DNA from: Pseudisothecium myosuroides | Lineage: Eukaryota > Streptophyta > Bryopsida > Hypnales > Lembophyllaceae | DNA length: 64,000 nucleotides | Direction: 5' to 3' | Assembly (NCBI GenBank): GCA_951799445.1 | Contig: OX637287.1 | Coordinates: forward strand, 43,243,724 to 43,307,723 | Part shown: piece by piece, positions 10,095 through 22,365 of the stretch | Numbering within the stretch: position 1 is the stretch's first letter | Layout: each line of letters starts with the position of its first letter | Notes under the pieces: generated by a model | Database searches by the model: none | Seen by the model: only the letters and a program-made list of their open reading frames with translations | What the model was told of the DNA's origin: nothing | Made by a program: the position numbers and the translations under genes

Positions 10095-13000
10095 ATGGCC
10101 GGCTCTTCTGTCCTGGTCGTGCCGCCCTTCGACTGCGCCTGGCTCATGGGCGACGACCAGAGCTTCCTCACGCCGGGGCGCGGGTGCGTCGCGTTTGAGG
10201 CGCGGGCGGCGAACGATGTCACCGTGGTTTTCAAGGATCAACCAGGTATGGCGAATTGGGGTGTGTTTTGTCGAATGTTTGGGAGCTTCTTTTTGATTTG
10301 ATGAGGTTTGGGTATCGTGACTGTTCGGAGTTTATCCCTAATTGCAATCAATCTCTGTTTGCGATTTGGTGGAACGATGTCACCGTCCTTTTCAAGGATC
10401 AACAACCAGGTTTAGCGAATTTTGTTAAATGTGGGGGCGATTTTTGATTCACCGAGGTTTGTGGATCGTGGCTGTTGGAGTCCACCCCAATTGTCCCAAC
10501 CTCTGTTTGGGGTTTGGACATTGAGTTTGACCGAATTTTCTTCTCGCAGGCTGCAAGCATTACCGGACGGACGTTGGCGCGAACTACACAGTGATATTAG
10601 GCAGCCATTGCAACCGTCGTTTGAAGTTTCTCGTCGACGGGAAGACCGTCGTGGACGTCGCAGGTATCGTTCTCCGTCCTTCCGCATTTGAGCGTTACTG
10701 GATCAGTGTGCTTGACGGGCGAATCACAATGGGCAAAGGCGAGCCCGGACAGAGCATCGTGTACGAATGGTCGGATCCAACCCCCAATTGCAAGATCAAG
10801 TACGTAGGGTTGAGTAGCTGGGATAAGCACGTCGGCTACCGGAACGTCCGAGTGCTACCCCCTGCTCCCGTGAGTGGGAAGTACATGCCGAATGCATTGC
10901 AAGGGATTGGAGGGGGGTTGGCGCAGTACTTGGAGAGCGCGGAGTTTGCGGATGTGCAGTTCGTGATTGGGCATAATCGGAAAGTGGTGCGCGCGCATCG
11001 CGTGCTGCTCGCGTCGGCTTGCACGGGGTTTAGGGAGGTGGATGGCGATGTCGTGAGGCTCCCCTCGGTGAACTATTCGGTGCTGCATGCGTTTCTGCGG
11101 TATATCTATACGGGGCACACGATGGTGAGTGTTTTCGACAGATCTCAAGGCGATTGCGACATGTTTTGCAATTGACAGGGTTTTCAGGAGTGATTCAGAA
11201 ACTTGGAAAGCATACTTGCTACATGTTTTGCAATTGACAGGGTTTGCAGTACTGAATCAGAAACTTGCAAAATCCTACTTGCGACATGTTATGCAAGTGA
11301 CATGGTTTTCAGTACTGATTCAGAAACTTGTATATCCTACTTGCTAAATGTTTTGCAATTGACTGGGTTTTCAGTACTGATTTTCTTCACGATGATGTCT
11401 AAGAGTCCTCAAAACAATCAAATTTTGCTGAAAACGTTGGTCTTCCATGGGTGTTGGATGCCATCTATCATCTTGGAGTGTACCGATCGGTTTTATGTCT
11501 TTGTTAACCATACAGGTACTTGTTTTTATTCATGGGGAAATTCTCTCCATGATTCCTGAAATGATGTATTTTCTCCAATATAGGTGACCAAAAGTGATCT
11601 CAGCGGACTTCAGGAGCTTTCTGAGAAGTTTGGTCTCACATCTCTTGTCCTCCAATGCCGACAGCTCAAAGCAGCTGTCACGGAAGAGGCAGAATTCGGA
11701 GACAGAATAGACTCCAATTTGGAGTTGACATACCAGAACCCAGTGACTGCATTCCAAGACCAGTCGGCATGCGCTCTCAACATCCCCGTGAATGCAGAAG
11801 TGCTGCTGCAGTATCTTAACAGTGGAGAGTTCAGCGACGTGAATCTTTTGGTTGAGGACCATGGAACCGTGGCTCGAGCTCACAGGCTGATTTTGAGTGC
11901 TTGGAGCGAGCCATTTGCAAAGGTTGGGTTACTTTTATGAAGTGGAAGGTTATCATTAATGATGTGGTGTTTGTTGTGGCATAAGGTAGAGGATACTATG
12001 TGCATCACTTTCAGCATTTCAACCAACATTTTGGACTGTAATTTGGGAAGATTAGTATAGAGTTGTGGAGAGATCACATTGGGTACAAGAACCAAATTTG
12101 TTGAGATCAGATTTTTATCACTAATGAAGAATTTCTTACGCAATTTTAAAGCGGAAGGTTGAAGACTACTCTAGGTTACAGTAGACCACCCCATTTCCAT
12201 TCAAAGATTAGTGGCCATATATGCATGTGACCGAGTCCTACTTACACTACTTGCCAATTGAAGGCTAGCCAAATGTATTGGAAGAGATGAGTTCCTATTG
12301 GTGACAGAGGTCGGCATAGGAGAGTAGATCAGATCCCTAACGGTTTTCATATCCTCTTCCTCATCTGACGTGTGTTTGTGTGTATGTGTCCAACAGATGT
12401 TCACAAACGGGATGTCCGAGAGCAGTGTTGGTCAGGTTCTCATCAAGGATACAGAGCCTGAGGTCTTCATGGCCATGCTGTGCTTCATGTATCGCGGCCA
12501 CCTGGACCTGGAGGAGAGGAGTGACTGCAGTGCATTGCTACTTCCTCTTTTAGTTCTTGCCGATCAATTTGCCATTCAGTCTTTACAGCAGGAGTGTTGT
12601 TTACGCCTTCTGGATTGGTTGGCAGAGGTATGTCCTGTCGTGATTGCAATGTCACTGTTTGTGTCTCTATACATTTTTGGGCCTCGTGTCTTTTTAACAA
12701 TCTTGAGTAGGTCATATTGACACTTTTGCCCATTTGTAGTTATTTTTTGACCACTACATGCCATGTTCTTCACTGATTCCGTTGATATAAAATTTGGCCC
12801 CATCTGAACTATTTTTTCTCGATAGGATCAATTGAATTGGTCATTTTCAATCCACAAATTCTTGGTCCTTAAAGGGGATGATACGTTCCCAATTCGTAGC
12901 TCAAGGGTCTCCAATCTCTTGTGTCACAACTTCCCCTCACTGCATATTATTTTGTCTCATCTTAGAATATGCTCTTATTTGTTTGACTTTACTTCACGCG

Positions 13001-16000
13001 ATGCATAAAGAAAGCATAAAAAGATTCACGACATTACCACTGCGTAGGTTTGGTTGCAGGGTTTAGGCTTCTAGTTAGTCTGGTCACCTAAACATGCCAG
13101 ATGGTAATTTTTCTAAAGTTTACCTACTTCATCTCTTTTACTGTTAGGATTCTGCTTGCGCTATATTGCAAGTGGCTGCCGCCATGCCGAATTGCAAGGC
13201 ATTACGGGATGCATGCGAGGACTGCTGTGCTCGCCACTTTGATTACTGCATCATTCCTCCCGCTGGAGATTTTCAAGGGCTTGAAGCTTCTTGCATTTCG
13301 CAGATCCTGCAGGTTTGAAAAATCTCCCTGACTCAGAGGGAGTCCATTTTGGGGCCTCGGGGGTTTTATGGTTACCTGCATAACATACAGTAGCCTATGA
13401 GTTTTGCATATTCATTAGTGTTCTTGTTGTGTTACTCCCAGGCATTTGAAAATTCTTGTTTTTAGCATTGTGGTTTGAACTGATTTGGGGGACTGTTGAT
13501 TATTTAGTCAATTTCGTGATGTGAGGTCAATGATAATGATTTTGTTTATGATGATAATCTTCTGCTGGGATCGTTGTAGCTAAGATTGCGTCGTTTTGCG
13601 CATCAATCGGATTCCTGGATGTCCTGTTTTGCAATTGGCTGCTGACAGGGCGTTTTCAGGAATTCCCGGGTTGTCCAATTAGGGTAGGTCCGCAATTTAA
13701 ACGATTACGACACTATTCCACGGCATCAAGGGCAGTATTAGATACCTCCATAAATTTTTTGAGATTTTTTTACTCGACTGCCTTACTATGTGGTGATGGA
13801 CGCTAATAGTGTGGGTTCTATTCTGGTGTTTCAGCATCCAGCTTTATCCGTGATTTCTGAAGAGAAAGTTTTGGACGCTATAATGATGTGGGGTGCGAAC
13901 AAGGACACCATCCACAGTTGGGAAGATGCGAATGAACAAGCAAAGACGGAGGGTGCAGCGTTATTCCAAGAACGGCTTGAAGACGTCAAACTCTTGCTTC
14001 CTCTTGTGCGATTCCCTCTCGTGCCCCTCCAAGTTTTGCAGTTGGTGAGCCAGCGAATCTTCCTCTGACTTTGTTGGTTACGTGCTAAAACTTTGCTTGG
14101 TTATTTTCTCTCATGTGTATATGTGTCACTTCCATGTGAAAATGGCACGACCTTGTTTTGTTCAATATTTGGAAGCTTATTTAACTTTTCTGCTATTGTT
14201 TCTAATATCTTGACTGGTGTTCTCCACAGCTACAAATTTCTGAACTCTGCAAGGTGTTCCCAGTAATGGAGGAGCTTGTGAGTACCTACTGGAATGTGTC
14301 TTGAAAGTATCTGGGCATTTTTTGTCAAACCTTTCGAAAGATGGCTTTGAAAGAATAATGGCAGGAGTGACCTTTTCTGAAATCCGACAAACAGAATTAG
14401 ATTGCATTGCGCATTCCTTTTCGTACTTAAGATTAACTAGTCCTGGAAGGTCCCTTTGCCTCATGAAATACAGTAGGGATCCTGTTAGTGAGGTTCCGGA
14501 AACCGCCCAAGGGAGGAAAACTCTGAATCGCAGAATGTGGTTTTGTCTAGTGTCGGTTTGAGATTATTGATAGATACACGGCTATGTTGTATTTGCTGTA
14601 TCAAGTCATGGCCTTCCTATATTTGAAGCAGGTTTATGCACTATGTTCGTGCCAATTTAAGATCTGTATATTTAAAAATGCGATGTACTGTGTCAGGTGG
14701 AAGAAGCTATTGAGTACCTATGCCAAGATTTGACATCCTCCACCCTTCAACAGCAGTTAATATTCGAAACTCTTGTGCCAGTTATTGCACTTTCTCTTGT
14801 TTCCAATTTAGGTAAGAAGAATTACTAAACTCTTTCAATAATTGAGATGAACGGTTTGTTGAACTGAATGAACATCTAGAATGCTACCATGGCCTGTCTT
14901 GACTAAGAGTAAACCCTTCGATCAACTGAGAGCTCTCACTTCCTGATCACATACTATACCGTTTTTTTCTTTTAGTATCAGTTAATCAACTTTTATCTCA
15001 CCTCTCATCGGATTATCGGTCAATTACATAATGCGTTTTTTTGTGTGTTTATTTCCAGGGAGATCTTTCAGTCACTTGACATGCGTACTCAAGGCAGGTT
15101 GGTCAAGTTTCCACGCAGCACCGTCAGGTTCAGCCAGCGGCTTTCGACATTCAAGGAATTGTTGTACATAAGTGATGGAGATTGCAATGGGGTGTTCTAC
15201 TATCTGGGCACATCTTTTGGACAGCATCCCTGGATGAATCCCGTTCTCACCAAGGTATAGCTTTCATTGTTGACGAATCTCTGGTTTTCCTGAGACGGTT
15301 GCCATCTTCAACTACCGTATTAACGCCCAAGTGCCTAAGCTAAATATAGGAAGTCCACTTTAAAAGCCAATAGTCAAGTAACTTTCAATACATATTTCTA
15401 CTGTTATAAAATTTAGGGTATGGTTTCTTCTTTCTCTTGGTGAATTAGGGGTGTTAGACCCTGCAATTCCTGCCCTGCGATTTACGAAATTTGTTACCAA
15501 ATTGGGCATAACATGATTCTTCTTTCTCCAAATTATTAGCTTTTTAGACTTGTCTCTAAACTGAGTGCTCTCACTTCCTGTTGCAGAAGCTGGTGGTTTC
15601 AGCAAGCAGCCCTCCTTCACGTTTTACTGATGCTAAAGCTCTCGTATCTCGGAACTATCAGGTACTATATGATCCTTTCGATATCCCACCATTCTTACCA
15701 TAATAACGTTGCAGTTGATTTTGTCTGTTGTTCTCAGGTCATTTTTGTTCCGTCCTGCACTTACGTTGGTATTACATGGTTTTTCAGTAGATTTTTGACA
15801 TCATCTTAAGGAGAATCTTTCCATGCTTCATGGGGAGGTCTTCCTATTATCACAATGTTAATACAGTGGCTTCCTTGTGTATCACGGTGATCGTATGGCT
15901 TACTTATTCGTGATTTTGTTTAAAGGTTCCTGGATCAATCTAATTTTGTTGAAATCCACGTTTAATGCTTTGTAAGCATTTACTCTGCGTAGCTCGTCTT

Positions 16001-17234
16001 GAACAACTTTAGTAATGGAAAATTTTATCTCGAAGATGTACTTGACTGCAATGCTGTTGTTGTGTGTAGGGTACATCATTTGCAGGACCTTGTAATGATA
16101 ATGGACAAATGTCAGCCTGGTGGAAAGTGGATCTCGGAGTTGATCAGCAGGTTGCCATCCTTAATACTAAACTCAGTTTATTGTTGTCTTCCTACCTTCT
16201 CATCTGCCAAATGCATTACATTATTACCCAGTTTTAGCAGGCTCTTTTTGCCTTCCACAACTTCTGAAGTATGAGTTGTTACCTCCATTAAAATCTCGCC
16301 AAGGATTTTGGGGAGAGATATTCTATCCTTTAGTGAAACTCCACAGGAGGCACAACAGAGAAAATCTTTGGGTTATAAATGTCATGTATGACCTTTCCAC
16401 CATTTGTACAAGCTCATCGTTTTTACTTGTGGTTTTGTGCAGCTTCTCTGCAACTATTATACTGTGAGGCAGGATAGTTCTTCGAGTTTTATGCGCCACT
16501 GGAGCCTTCAGGTAAAATCTGTTTTCCTTGTTCTGTTGTAATGCTCAACTTTGAGTACCATCATAGCTTTTGCCCGAGTAAATTAATGAATGAGAAAGCA
16601 CACAAAAGTCAGATGACGCTGCTCCTGAATTTAAAAGATCCCGTGTCGTCTCTTGCAATTTTCTGAGAAGACTCTGGCCTGAGTTAACTATACGTAAAGC
16701 AATACATCAAGTGCTCAGCATACCGGCAGTACTAGTATTAGAACAATCAGATTTTTCATGTATTCTTGTTAGCATATCTAAGAGGATTCATGGCTTGAAA
16801 ATGTCTTATCTGATTGATCATATTGCGAAATTTTTTATTCAGATGTGCTTAAATTTTTATCACCAGAATCTGTGCATGTCCTTGTCAATAATCAGTGTTA
16901 AGACAATTAAAGTAGACAAAAGAAGGTCTCCCCAAAACTGCTGAAACATTCAACTCAATTTGGGTTTCTTTACTCTATTGGGGAGTTTAATATGATAATA
17001 CCATGACTTTGACAGGGCTCTATGGATGGACAACGTTGGACTCAATTACGGACCCATCACAACGACCAAACACTTGGTCAAATCGGGCAGTACGCCTCCT
17101 GGCCTGTCTTCGGGGCCAACGCACTTTTGCCTTTCAGGTTTTTCAGGGTTATTTTGCTAGGCCCGACTTCCAGCCTCTCAACCCCATGGAACCTGTCTTT
17201 GTGCTACTTGGAGCTTTATGGATACTTCAGGTGA
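10095..17234 (+). CDS. BTB/POZ-BACK-discoidin protein (At2g30600-type), ~13 exons
   Basis: BTB proteins of this type are presumed adaptors for CUL3 ubiquitin ligases; the substrate is unknown. Exons read from GT-AG sites and protein continuity: 10095-10245, 10550-11124, 11584-11922, 12397-12627, 13148-13312, 13835-14044, 14230-14277, 14697-~14813, ~15059-15255, 15587-15661, 16070-16150, 16443-16511, 17016-17234 (TGA). All junctions except those around the eighth exon keep phase; the 14.8-15.06 kb junction did not resolve. Domain order: an N-terminal region with VGLSSWDKHVGYRNV, a first BTB (ADVQFVIG..VRAHRVLLAS), a second BTB (SDVNLLVEDHGTVARAHRL), a BACK-like region (exons 5-7), and a C-terminal discoidin (F5/8C-type) domain running from YISDGDCNGV to LCYLELYGYFR. 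The double BTB plus discoidin layout matches the plant At2g30600 family. The start is the first ATG in a GC-rich context. The exons are intact and this looks functional. Confidence 0.9.
10207..10516 (+). repeat. Tandem duplication of exon-1 end and 5' splice site
   Basis: The last part of exon 1 plus the start of intron 1 (about 10207-10370) is repeated diverged at about 10370-10516. Shared text includes AACGATGTCACCGT, TTTTCAAGGATCAAC and CCAGGT(A/T)T. The second copy gives a decoy donor at 10409/10410 (CCAG|GTTTAG). The coding frame joins correctly from the first donor (10245/10246). Confidence 0.75.
11159..11385 (+). repeat. ~62-bp tandem repeat in BTB intron 2
   Basis: Units start at 11159, 11221, 11284 and 11346 (last one partial). 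Each begins (A/C)ATGTTTTGCAATTGACAG and runs through TTCAGTACTGATTCAGAAAC. A related fragment, TGTTTTGCAATTGGCTG, occurs at about 13624 in another intron. This is a non-coding minisatellite. Confidence 0.85.
12720..12880 (+). mobile_element. Partial short element with GGTCCTT end in BTB intron 4
   Basis: About 150 bp matches the element at 21913-22110 in the TBCC gene. Shared blocks include ATGTTCTTCACTGA, GATATAAAATTTGGCCCCAT and the right end CTTGGTCCTT(A/C)A(A/G)GGG. No left end was recognised, so it appears truncated. Confidence 0.65.
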
Positions 17235-19248
17235 ATTGCTGCTGAGGCTTTGGATTGTATTGACAATCTGATTTTGTAGCCTGTACACGTTTTCTGTTTC
17301 TCCGTGATCTTGTTACAAGAGGAAAGGTATATACTCGGAGGTGGTTTTAGGTGTACTGGGCGTCTGTACGGTACATATGGGTAGGAGGGATCTTTAACTT
17401 CAAATCTGTAGAAAGAGATGCAGATACTGTCACAGAGGTATGTCATGTAGTCTACCATTGTGGGTGTTAATTCGAGCGGTTCGTATCTGTCCCAGACTAG
17501 TGATGAGTTGCTGGATCTTTAAAATTTTCGGATACCTTGATTCGTAGATTACAGGGACCTCAAAATATGTGAGTAATTTTTGCAGAAAAGTGACAGTGAT
17601 GGGAGTACGAAGGATAAACTTTGAACCCCAAAAGACATAATTTCAAAGTTGACTGAGGCTGTATTTACAAAGAACTCAAAATTTTGTGCACTTGCCAGGA
17701 GCGGCCAATACTGCTGCAATTTGATTTGGCATGCTTGCACACTTTCACACCACTATGTAGAGTCATTGTACAGTACAGTACAAGAAAGTCTCTTCCATTT
17801 GCTTCCATGTATGAAGAAGATTGGTAGGAGGAGTTGGATAGGAATTTAAACAATTGCATTGTGAATAGCCTGAACATGTTTGATGGAATTGAGGTTTGGC
17901 AATTGGGTTGGCCTTTCTAGAATTATAAATGGTTGCTCCAAAAGTCATTTCTGAATGATCTTTGCTTTATGTACAGGAGCATTGTCATGTTGAAAATTGA
18001 CTTTGTCAAAATTGAAGTGTGGATAGGTTTATCCTAAGCTACAAGTAATGTGTCTCTTTTAAAAGTACAATGTTGCAATCTTGAAGGGTTGTTGAGAGTC
18101 TACTAAAGGTTATCATTTAATCTTTAAATGTCGAAGCAGATGTTTGTGGCCGATGAATGACAATGAATATCTCCTGTATAGGACAAAAATGCAATTATTC
18201 ATCCTCCATTTTGTGTGGAAAGGGAAGATCATGAATAGTAGTTTGACCTCCAGTGACTACTTTTGATTTTTTCAAAGAAGATGATGTCATCCGATGCCAA
18301 AAGGGCTGATTTCCATTGTCACTAGCCCGGCGTTCAAGGGTTAATAGAATAATAGTGGCCCGTAGGCAAAGAAATTGGGTGACATGCAATGAAATGTCTA
18401 TTTACAATAGAGTGGACTTCTATGTACCAAAATTGGTCATACTGTTTGTAAAAAAGACAACGTTTTTTGGTATTCTGTATTGAAAGTGTCTAATATTTGC
18501 AAGATGGAAATCAAAATAGTTGGCTAGCAAAATTATAGGGAGAGGCTCGTGAAAAAGTAAGGGAAGCAAGTTTCCCACACCTAGAAAAACTAATTTTAAC
18601 ATTGGACGTGAACTTTTAGGTTGCTTTTAGTTTGACAAGACAAAATTACTCCTAAAATGTAGTTTCTTCTTGCCCACATGGAAGGATAAACATCACAGAA
18701 GTCGGCAAAACCAAATTCCAATTCCAGAACACTTCAAAAAACTTGAAATTTGATAACTGATTCCAACACCACATGGAGGTCTACCTTTAGTTGTATCCAA
18801 CTCTTGAAGTGTACAACACATTTTGAAAATCATAGAGTGGAAGTGTAAACATTATAGAAGTTGGCAAAACCAATTCCGATTCTAGAAGATTCCAAAAAAC
18901 TTGAAATTTATTTTCCGATTCCAATACCACATGGGAGTTCACCCATAAGGTAGGAAGCTGTAAAACAGTAAAACGGAGTTGGCATTGAGAATGGACCCTA
19001 TAAATGGCTGTGAAATGGACATGAGTTGGTTCTGAAATTGACTAATATAGTCATTGAATGAATCAAAGAAAAAAGCATTATCAATTGCAAGAGCCAATCA
19101 TTCTCTTTGCTTTCCCCACTTTTATGTAGAATTGCAACTGAACCGTTTATGAAAGACCTAGGGTCACGAATAGGGACCTACGACCCAACTCGTTTGAAAA
19201 TTCATAAGTAATTCAAAAATGCTCAGAAAAATACGAAACTACTTGGGT
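17235..19248. other. Intergenic, no confirmed gene
   Basis: Downstream of the BTB stop. Short open frames on both strands (for example 17549-18602) show no recognisable domain and are peppered with stops. A diverged ~160-bp tandem pair lies at 18688-18945. No ncRNA was recognised. Confidence 0.45.
18688..18945. repeat. Diverged direct repeat pair (~160-bp period)
   Basis: 'aaacat.a.agaagt.ggcaaaacca' and 'caaaaaacttgaaattt' followed by 'gattccaa.accacatgg' occur from about 18688 and again from about 18848. Non-coding. Confidence 0.6.
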
Positions 19249-19250
19249 TA

Positions 19251-19469
19251 AGGTAGGAGCACCCAATGGCGTCAATGTACCTAATGGCGTCAGTTTCTAC
19301 ATATGATAGTCATTTCAGAACTTAAATGTAGGTAGACTGTAGATAGCTTATTTTTTTTGACCTAAAGGATAAGCTATGTACAAGCTACCTACATTTATGT
19401 TCTAGAATCAATGCCTTACATAGAAACTAACGCCATTAGGTACACTGACGCCATTGAGTGCTCCTACCT
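19251..19469. mobile_element. TA-flanked palindromic MITE with pogo-like ends
   Basis: A 219-bp element with long inverted ends starting AGGTAGGAGCACCCAATGG (left) and AGGTAGGAGCACTCAATGG (reversed right). TA lies outside each end (19249-19250 and 19470-19471). Each arm contains the subrepeat AATGGCGTCA twice. Its first 15 bases resemble the ends of the pogo element at 5733-9442 (AGGTAGCARCACCCA), so it may be a deletion or satellite derivative moved by that family. Confidence 0.75.
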
Positions 19470-20027
19470 TAGATTCCTCATCAATTTCTCTTTGTCTGAA
19501 AAATGAGCTAAAAATATTCCCGTCCAAGGAAATACGTGAAAAAGGAGGACCAGCCCTTAGATGCTCCATTTCTGAGCCTCCTCCCAAATCTTAAAGTGTA
19601 AAACAGACTTTGAGAGCCATAGCATATAGTAGAGTAATTACAGTATAGACTATAAATACAGTAAGTGTAGAGGAAGAAGGATTGAACCATAGGACCCCTA
19701 ATACATGAGACAGAGAGAGAGAGACGACAAGTCTGTTGCTAACTTCCAAAGCTATAGCCAACCTTTCCTTGCACAGATTCATCTTCCCCGACGGCCATGG
19801 CGGAAGCGGAAGCTCCATTTCATCGTTAGCCATCTCCGCTTCTTCTTCATCACCTGCACAACAATTCCAGGCCAGATTCATTGCAGGATCCACACCTTTG
19901 TATACATGTTGGTGATTCTTTTTCAGAAGCTCGATCGCAACATGCGCTCTTCTTCTCTTGCTCTCTACCTTCCCTTCCGGCGTTCAAGGTCTTTGTTGTG
20001 CATGTGAGCGCATTTGGAGCGGCAGTC

Positions 20028-22365
20028 ATGGCGAGTAATAAGGAACTTATTGACGATCGTTCTTCTCTTGAGAAGAAGCGCGCTGTCAAGGAGGAGCGTC
20101 TTCAATCGCACTTGCAGAATTATCGCAATGATGTCTCCGCTCGTCGTTCCCTCGTCGCCGATACTTCTGACCCTAGCGAATCCGTGGACGCGTTTCTCGC
20201 CTCCTTCTCGCATTCTCGCGATCAGGTGGGTCTACTGCTCTCATGAGTTTTGATGTTATCTCTGGGGTGGAATCTCTCGACGGAGTGATGCTAGGGTTCT
20301 CTAAATTGCAGCAAATGTGAAGGTGGGGTATGAAATGCTATTGAGAAGAGTTATTCAAGGATGATATTCAAATGCAAAATGTGCCCTGTACCCTGTAAGA
20401 TTTTGTAAGTGGAGTCACCAAATTGCGATAACAACGTGAATACCACACCCTAAACTCTTGCACAATGTGTTCATTTTGATTTTGAGGATGTATAACATGT
20501 ATCGGATTTAGGTCATCTCGGAATCCTTCTAGCTTTTGTGTACAGTATCCAGTAAGAAAATCTGATCATAATAATAACTAAATTTTGTGCTTTTAAGTGT
20601 TGCTTTTAGGCATAATTATTGTTTTTTGTTATCGTCATCTTATGTACAAATAGATCAACCCTTTCATTAACCACTGTCATTAACCAAGATAATTTGAAAC
20701 CAAGACATGAACGAATCTTTGAGTTTGAATTACTAGTGAATATTTCACTGGAACATTGTTGCAATTTAGTTTAAAAGTTCTAATTATTGTGATTTTTGAG
20801 TTGTTTGAGTTGTTTAATCAATGCTTTTAAATTAAAAATTGTAGGGTTATTTTTTGAACTAGGAAAGTGAGTTTTTGAAGTGAAACATACTTGCTTTCTT
20901 TAACTTGACTTTTAGAATATTTGCATAAGAGGATTTGGGAATCGGATTATACTAACGGCATAACAACTAGTATAAGAAAATTTGAATGGATGAATAAACA
21001 ATTAGTAATGCTCAGTGAACATGTTAGAATCTGTTCATCGTCCAAAATTTTGTTTAGGGGTTAATTTTCCATGTTTTGGGACTCTGTCTATATATAGGTG
21101 GAGGACAGGATAGCTTCAATTCGCTCAAAAAAATCAACCAAAGTTGATGAAGCAGAATTGGAGTCTGTTCGGGAAGAATTGAAAAGCTTGTTGTTGGAGA
21201 TTTCCAACATGGAAACAATGGTAGCAAATTCCTCTTTCTATTTGCCTACTTATAGTATTCAAAGCTCCCAGACTTCAATTATCAAGTTGAAGGAGGAAGT
21301 AGAGGCGGCAACGGCTGAGCTTCTCCCTAAGAAAAAATTCTCTTTCCGGAGCAAAACTGCAAAACCAACAGAGAAGAACAAAGAGATGCAGCCAGCTGTA
21401 CCTGTTACTTTTAGTGATAGCAAACCTAGTTGCCCTGTGCCGAGCTTTTATGGTATCAAGGATCAACAAGACTGCACCCTTGTACGATACTCACAGGATC
21501 TAGAGGATAGAGAATATATGCTCACAAATCTTAGCAATTGCAGGGTTTATTTGATAGGAAAGTGTAGAGCTCTTTATGTGAACAAACTTAGAAATTGTCA
21601 GGTGTGTACGGGTCCTGTGACGGGATCTGTGCTCATTGATGATGTTGAGGGCAGTACATTGATGCTTGCATCTCAGCAAATTCGTATACATTCCACAAAG
21701 AACACGGACTTTTATCTGCGAGTACGCAGCCGACCTATTGTAGAGTACACAAGTTCTGTTCGGTTTGCTCCTTATGCATTTCACTATTCGGGCGCTGAAG
21801 ATGCTCTCCAAGCTGCCAATCTCCAGGAGGAAACAGGTGCCATCCAAACCCTATGTCATTAGAAATCTTGACTTGAGTTTTCAGGTTTGATATGCATTTG
21901 AGATCTCGTAAGCCCTAAAGGACCGAAAGGCCTAATATGTCTATGGAAGCTTTCGTTTTCTCCAAGTTTTTTTATTTCTTGACCAACACATGCGATGTTC
22001 TTCACTGAGTCTGGTGATATAAAATTTGGCCCCATCTGAATTATCGATTATTCCCAACATGATCAATCTAGTTGGTCATTTTAAACTATGAATCCTTGGT
22101 CCTTCAGGGGTTGATTAAGTCATATTTATGTTCCTGCAGCTCTCGTTCTTTAATTCTAAACAAATCTTATCTCATGTGCTGGTGTGCCCTGATCTTCCCA
22201 TTCTCACAAGGCTAATGTGCATTCGCAGGGGAGTGGGAGAATGTAGATGATTTCAGATGGCTACGAGCAGTGCAATCCCCAAATTGGAGTATTTTGCCTT
22301 CCATCGAGCGAATTAGTATAGACGCAACAGATGTTGCAGAAAAGACTACTACCGGCAATACTTAA
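20028..22365 (+). CDS. TBCC: Tubulin-folding cofactor C (TBCC domain; PORCINO-type)
   Basis: Cofactor C acts in the cytosol in the tubulin-folding pathway. With cofactors D and E it stimulates GTP hydrolysis by beta-tubulin and releases the folded heterodimer. Three exons (20028-20225, 21098-21836, 22229-22365) join in phase to give 357 residues, close to the length of plant cofactor C. The N-terminal 130 residues are charged and helical, as expected of the spectrin-like tubulin-binding part (LEKKRAVKEERLQSHLQNY, then a second helix pair). The TBCC beta-helix starts at about residue 185 (DCTLVRYSQDLEDREYML) and contains the conserved SQQIRIHSTK segment, whose Arg (~262) is the catalytic arginine finger of the family. 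The C-terminus (EWENVDDFRWLRAVQSPNW) matches the usual end of the domain. The ATG at 20028 lies in a good context (gtcATGGCG). Intron 2 carries a short transposon. Confidence 0.93.
21913..22110 (+). mobile_element. ~200-bp MITE with CCCTAAAGGACC ends in TBCC intron 2
   Basis: The left end CCCTAAAGGACC (21913-21924) and right end GGTCCTTCAGGGG (22098-22110) are inverted copies. They are nearly identical to the ends of the large TTAA-flanked elements. The outside bases (GTAAG / TTGA) are decayed from TTAA. A sister fragment sits in the BTB gene. Non-coding. Confidence 0.7.

Noticed and set aside
17549..18602. Possible Tc1/mariner transposase remains on the minus strand
   Set aside because: Short frames with some polar, protein-like text but no DDE landmark or inverted ends could be confirmed.
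19705..20246. Overlapping frames around the TBCC start (for example 19881-20246)
   Set aside because: Shadow frames of the leader and exon 1; the true exon uses the ATG at 20028 and matches cofactor C.
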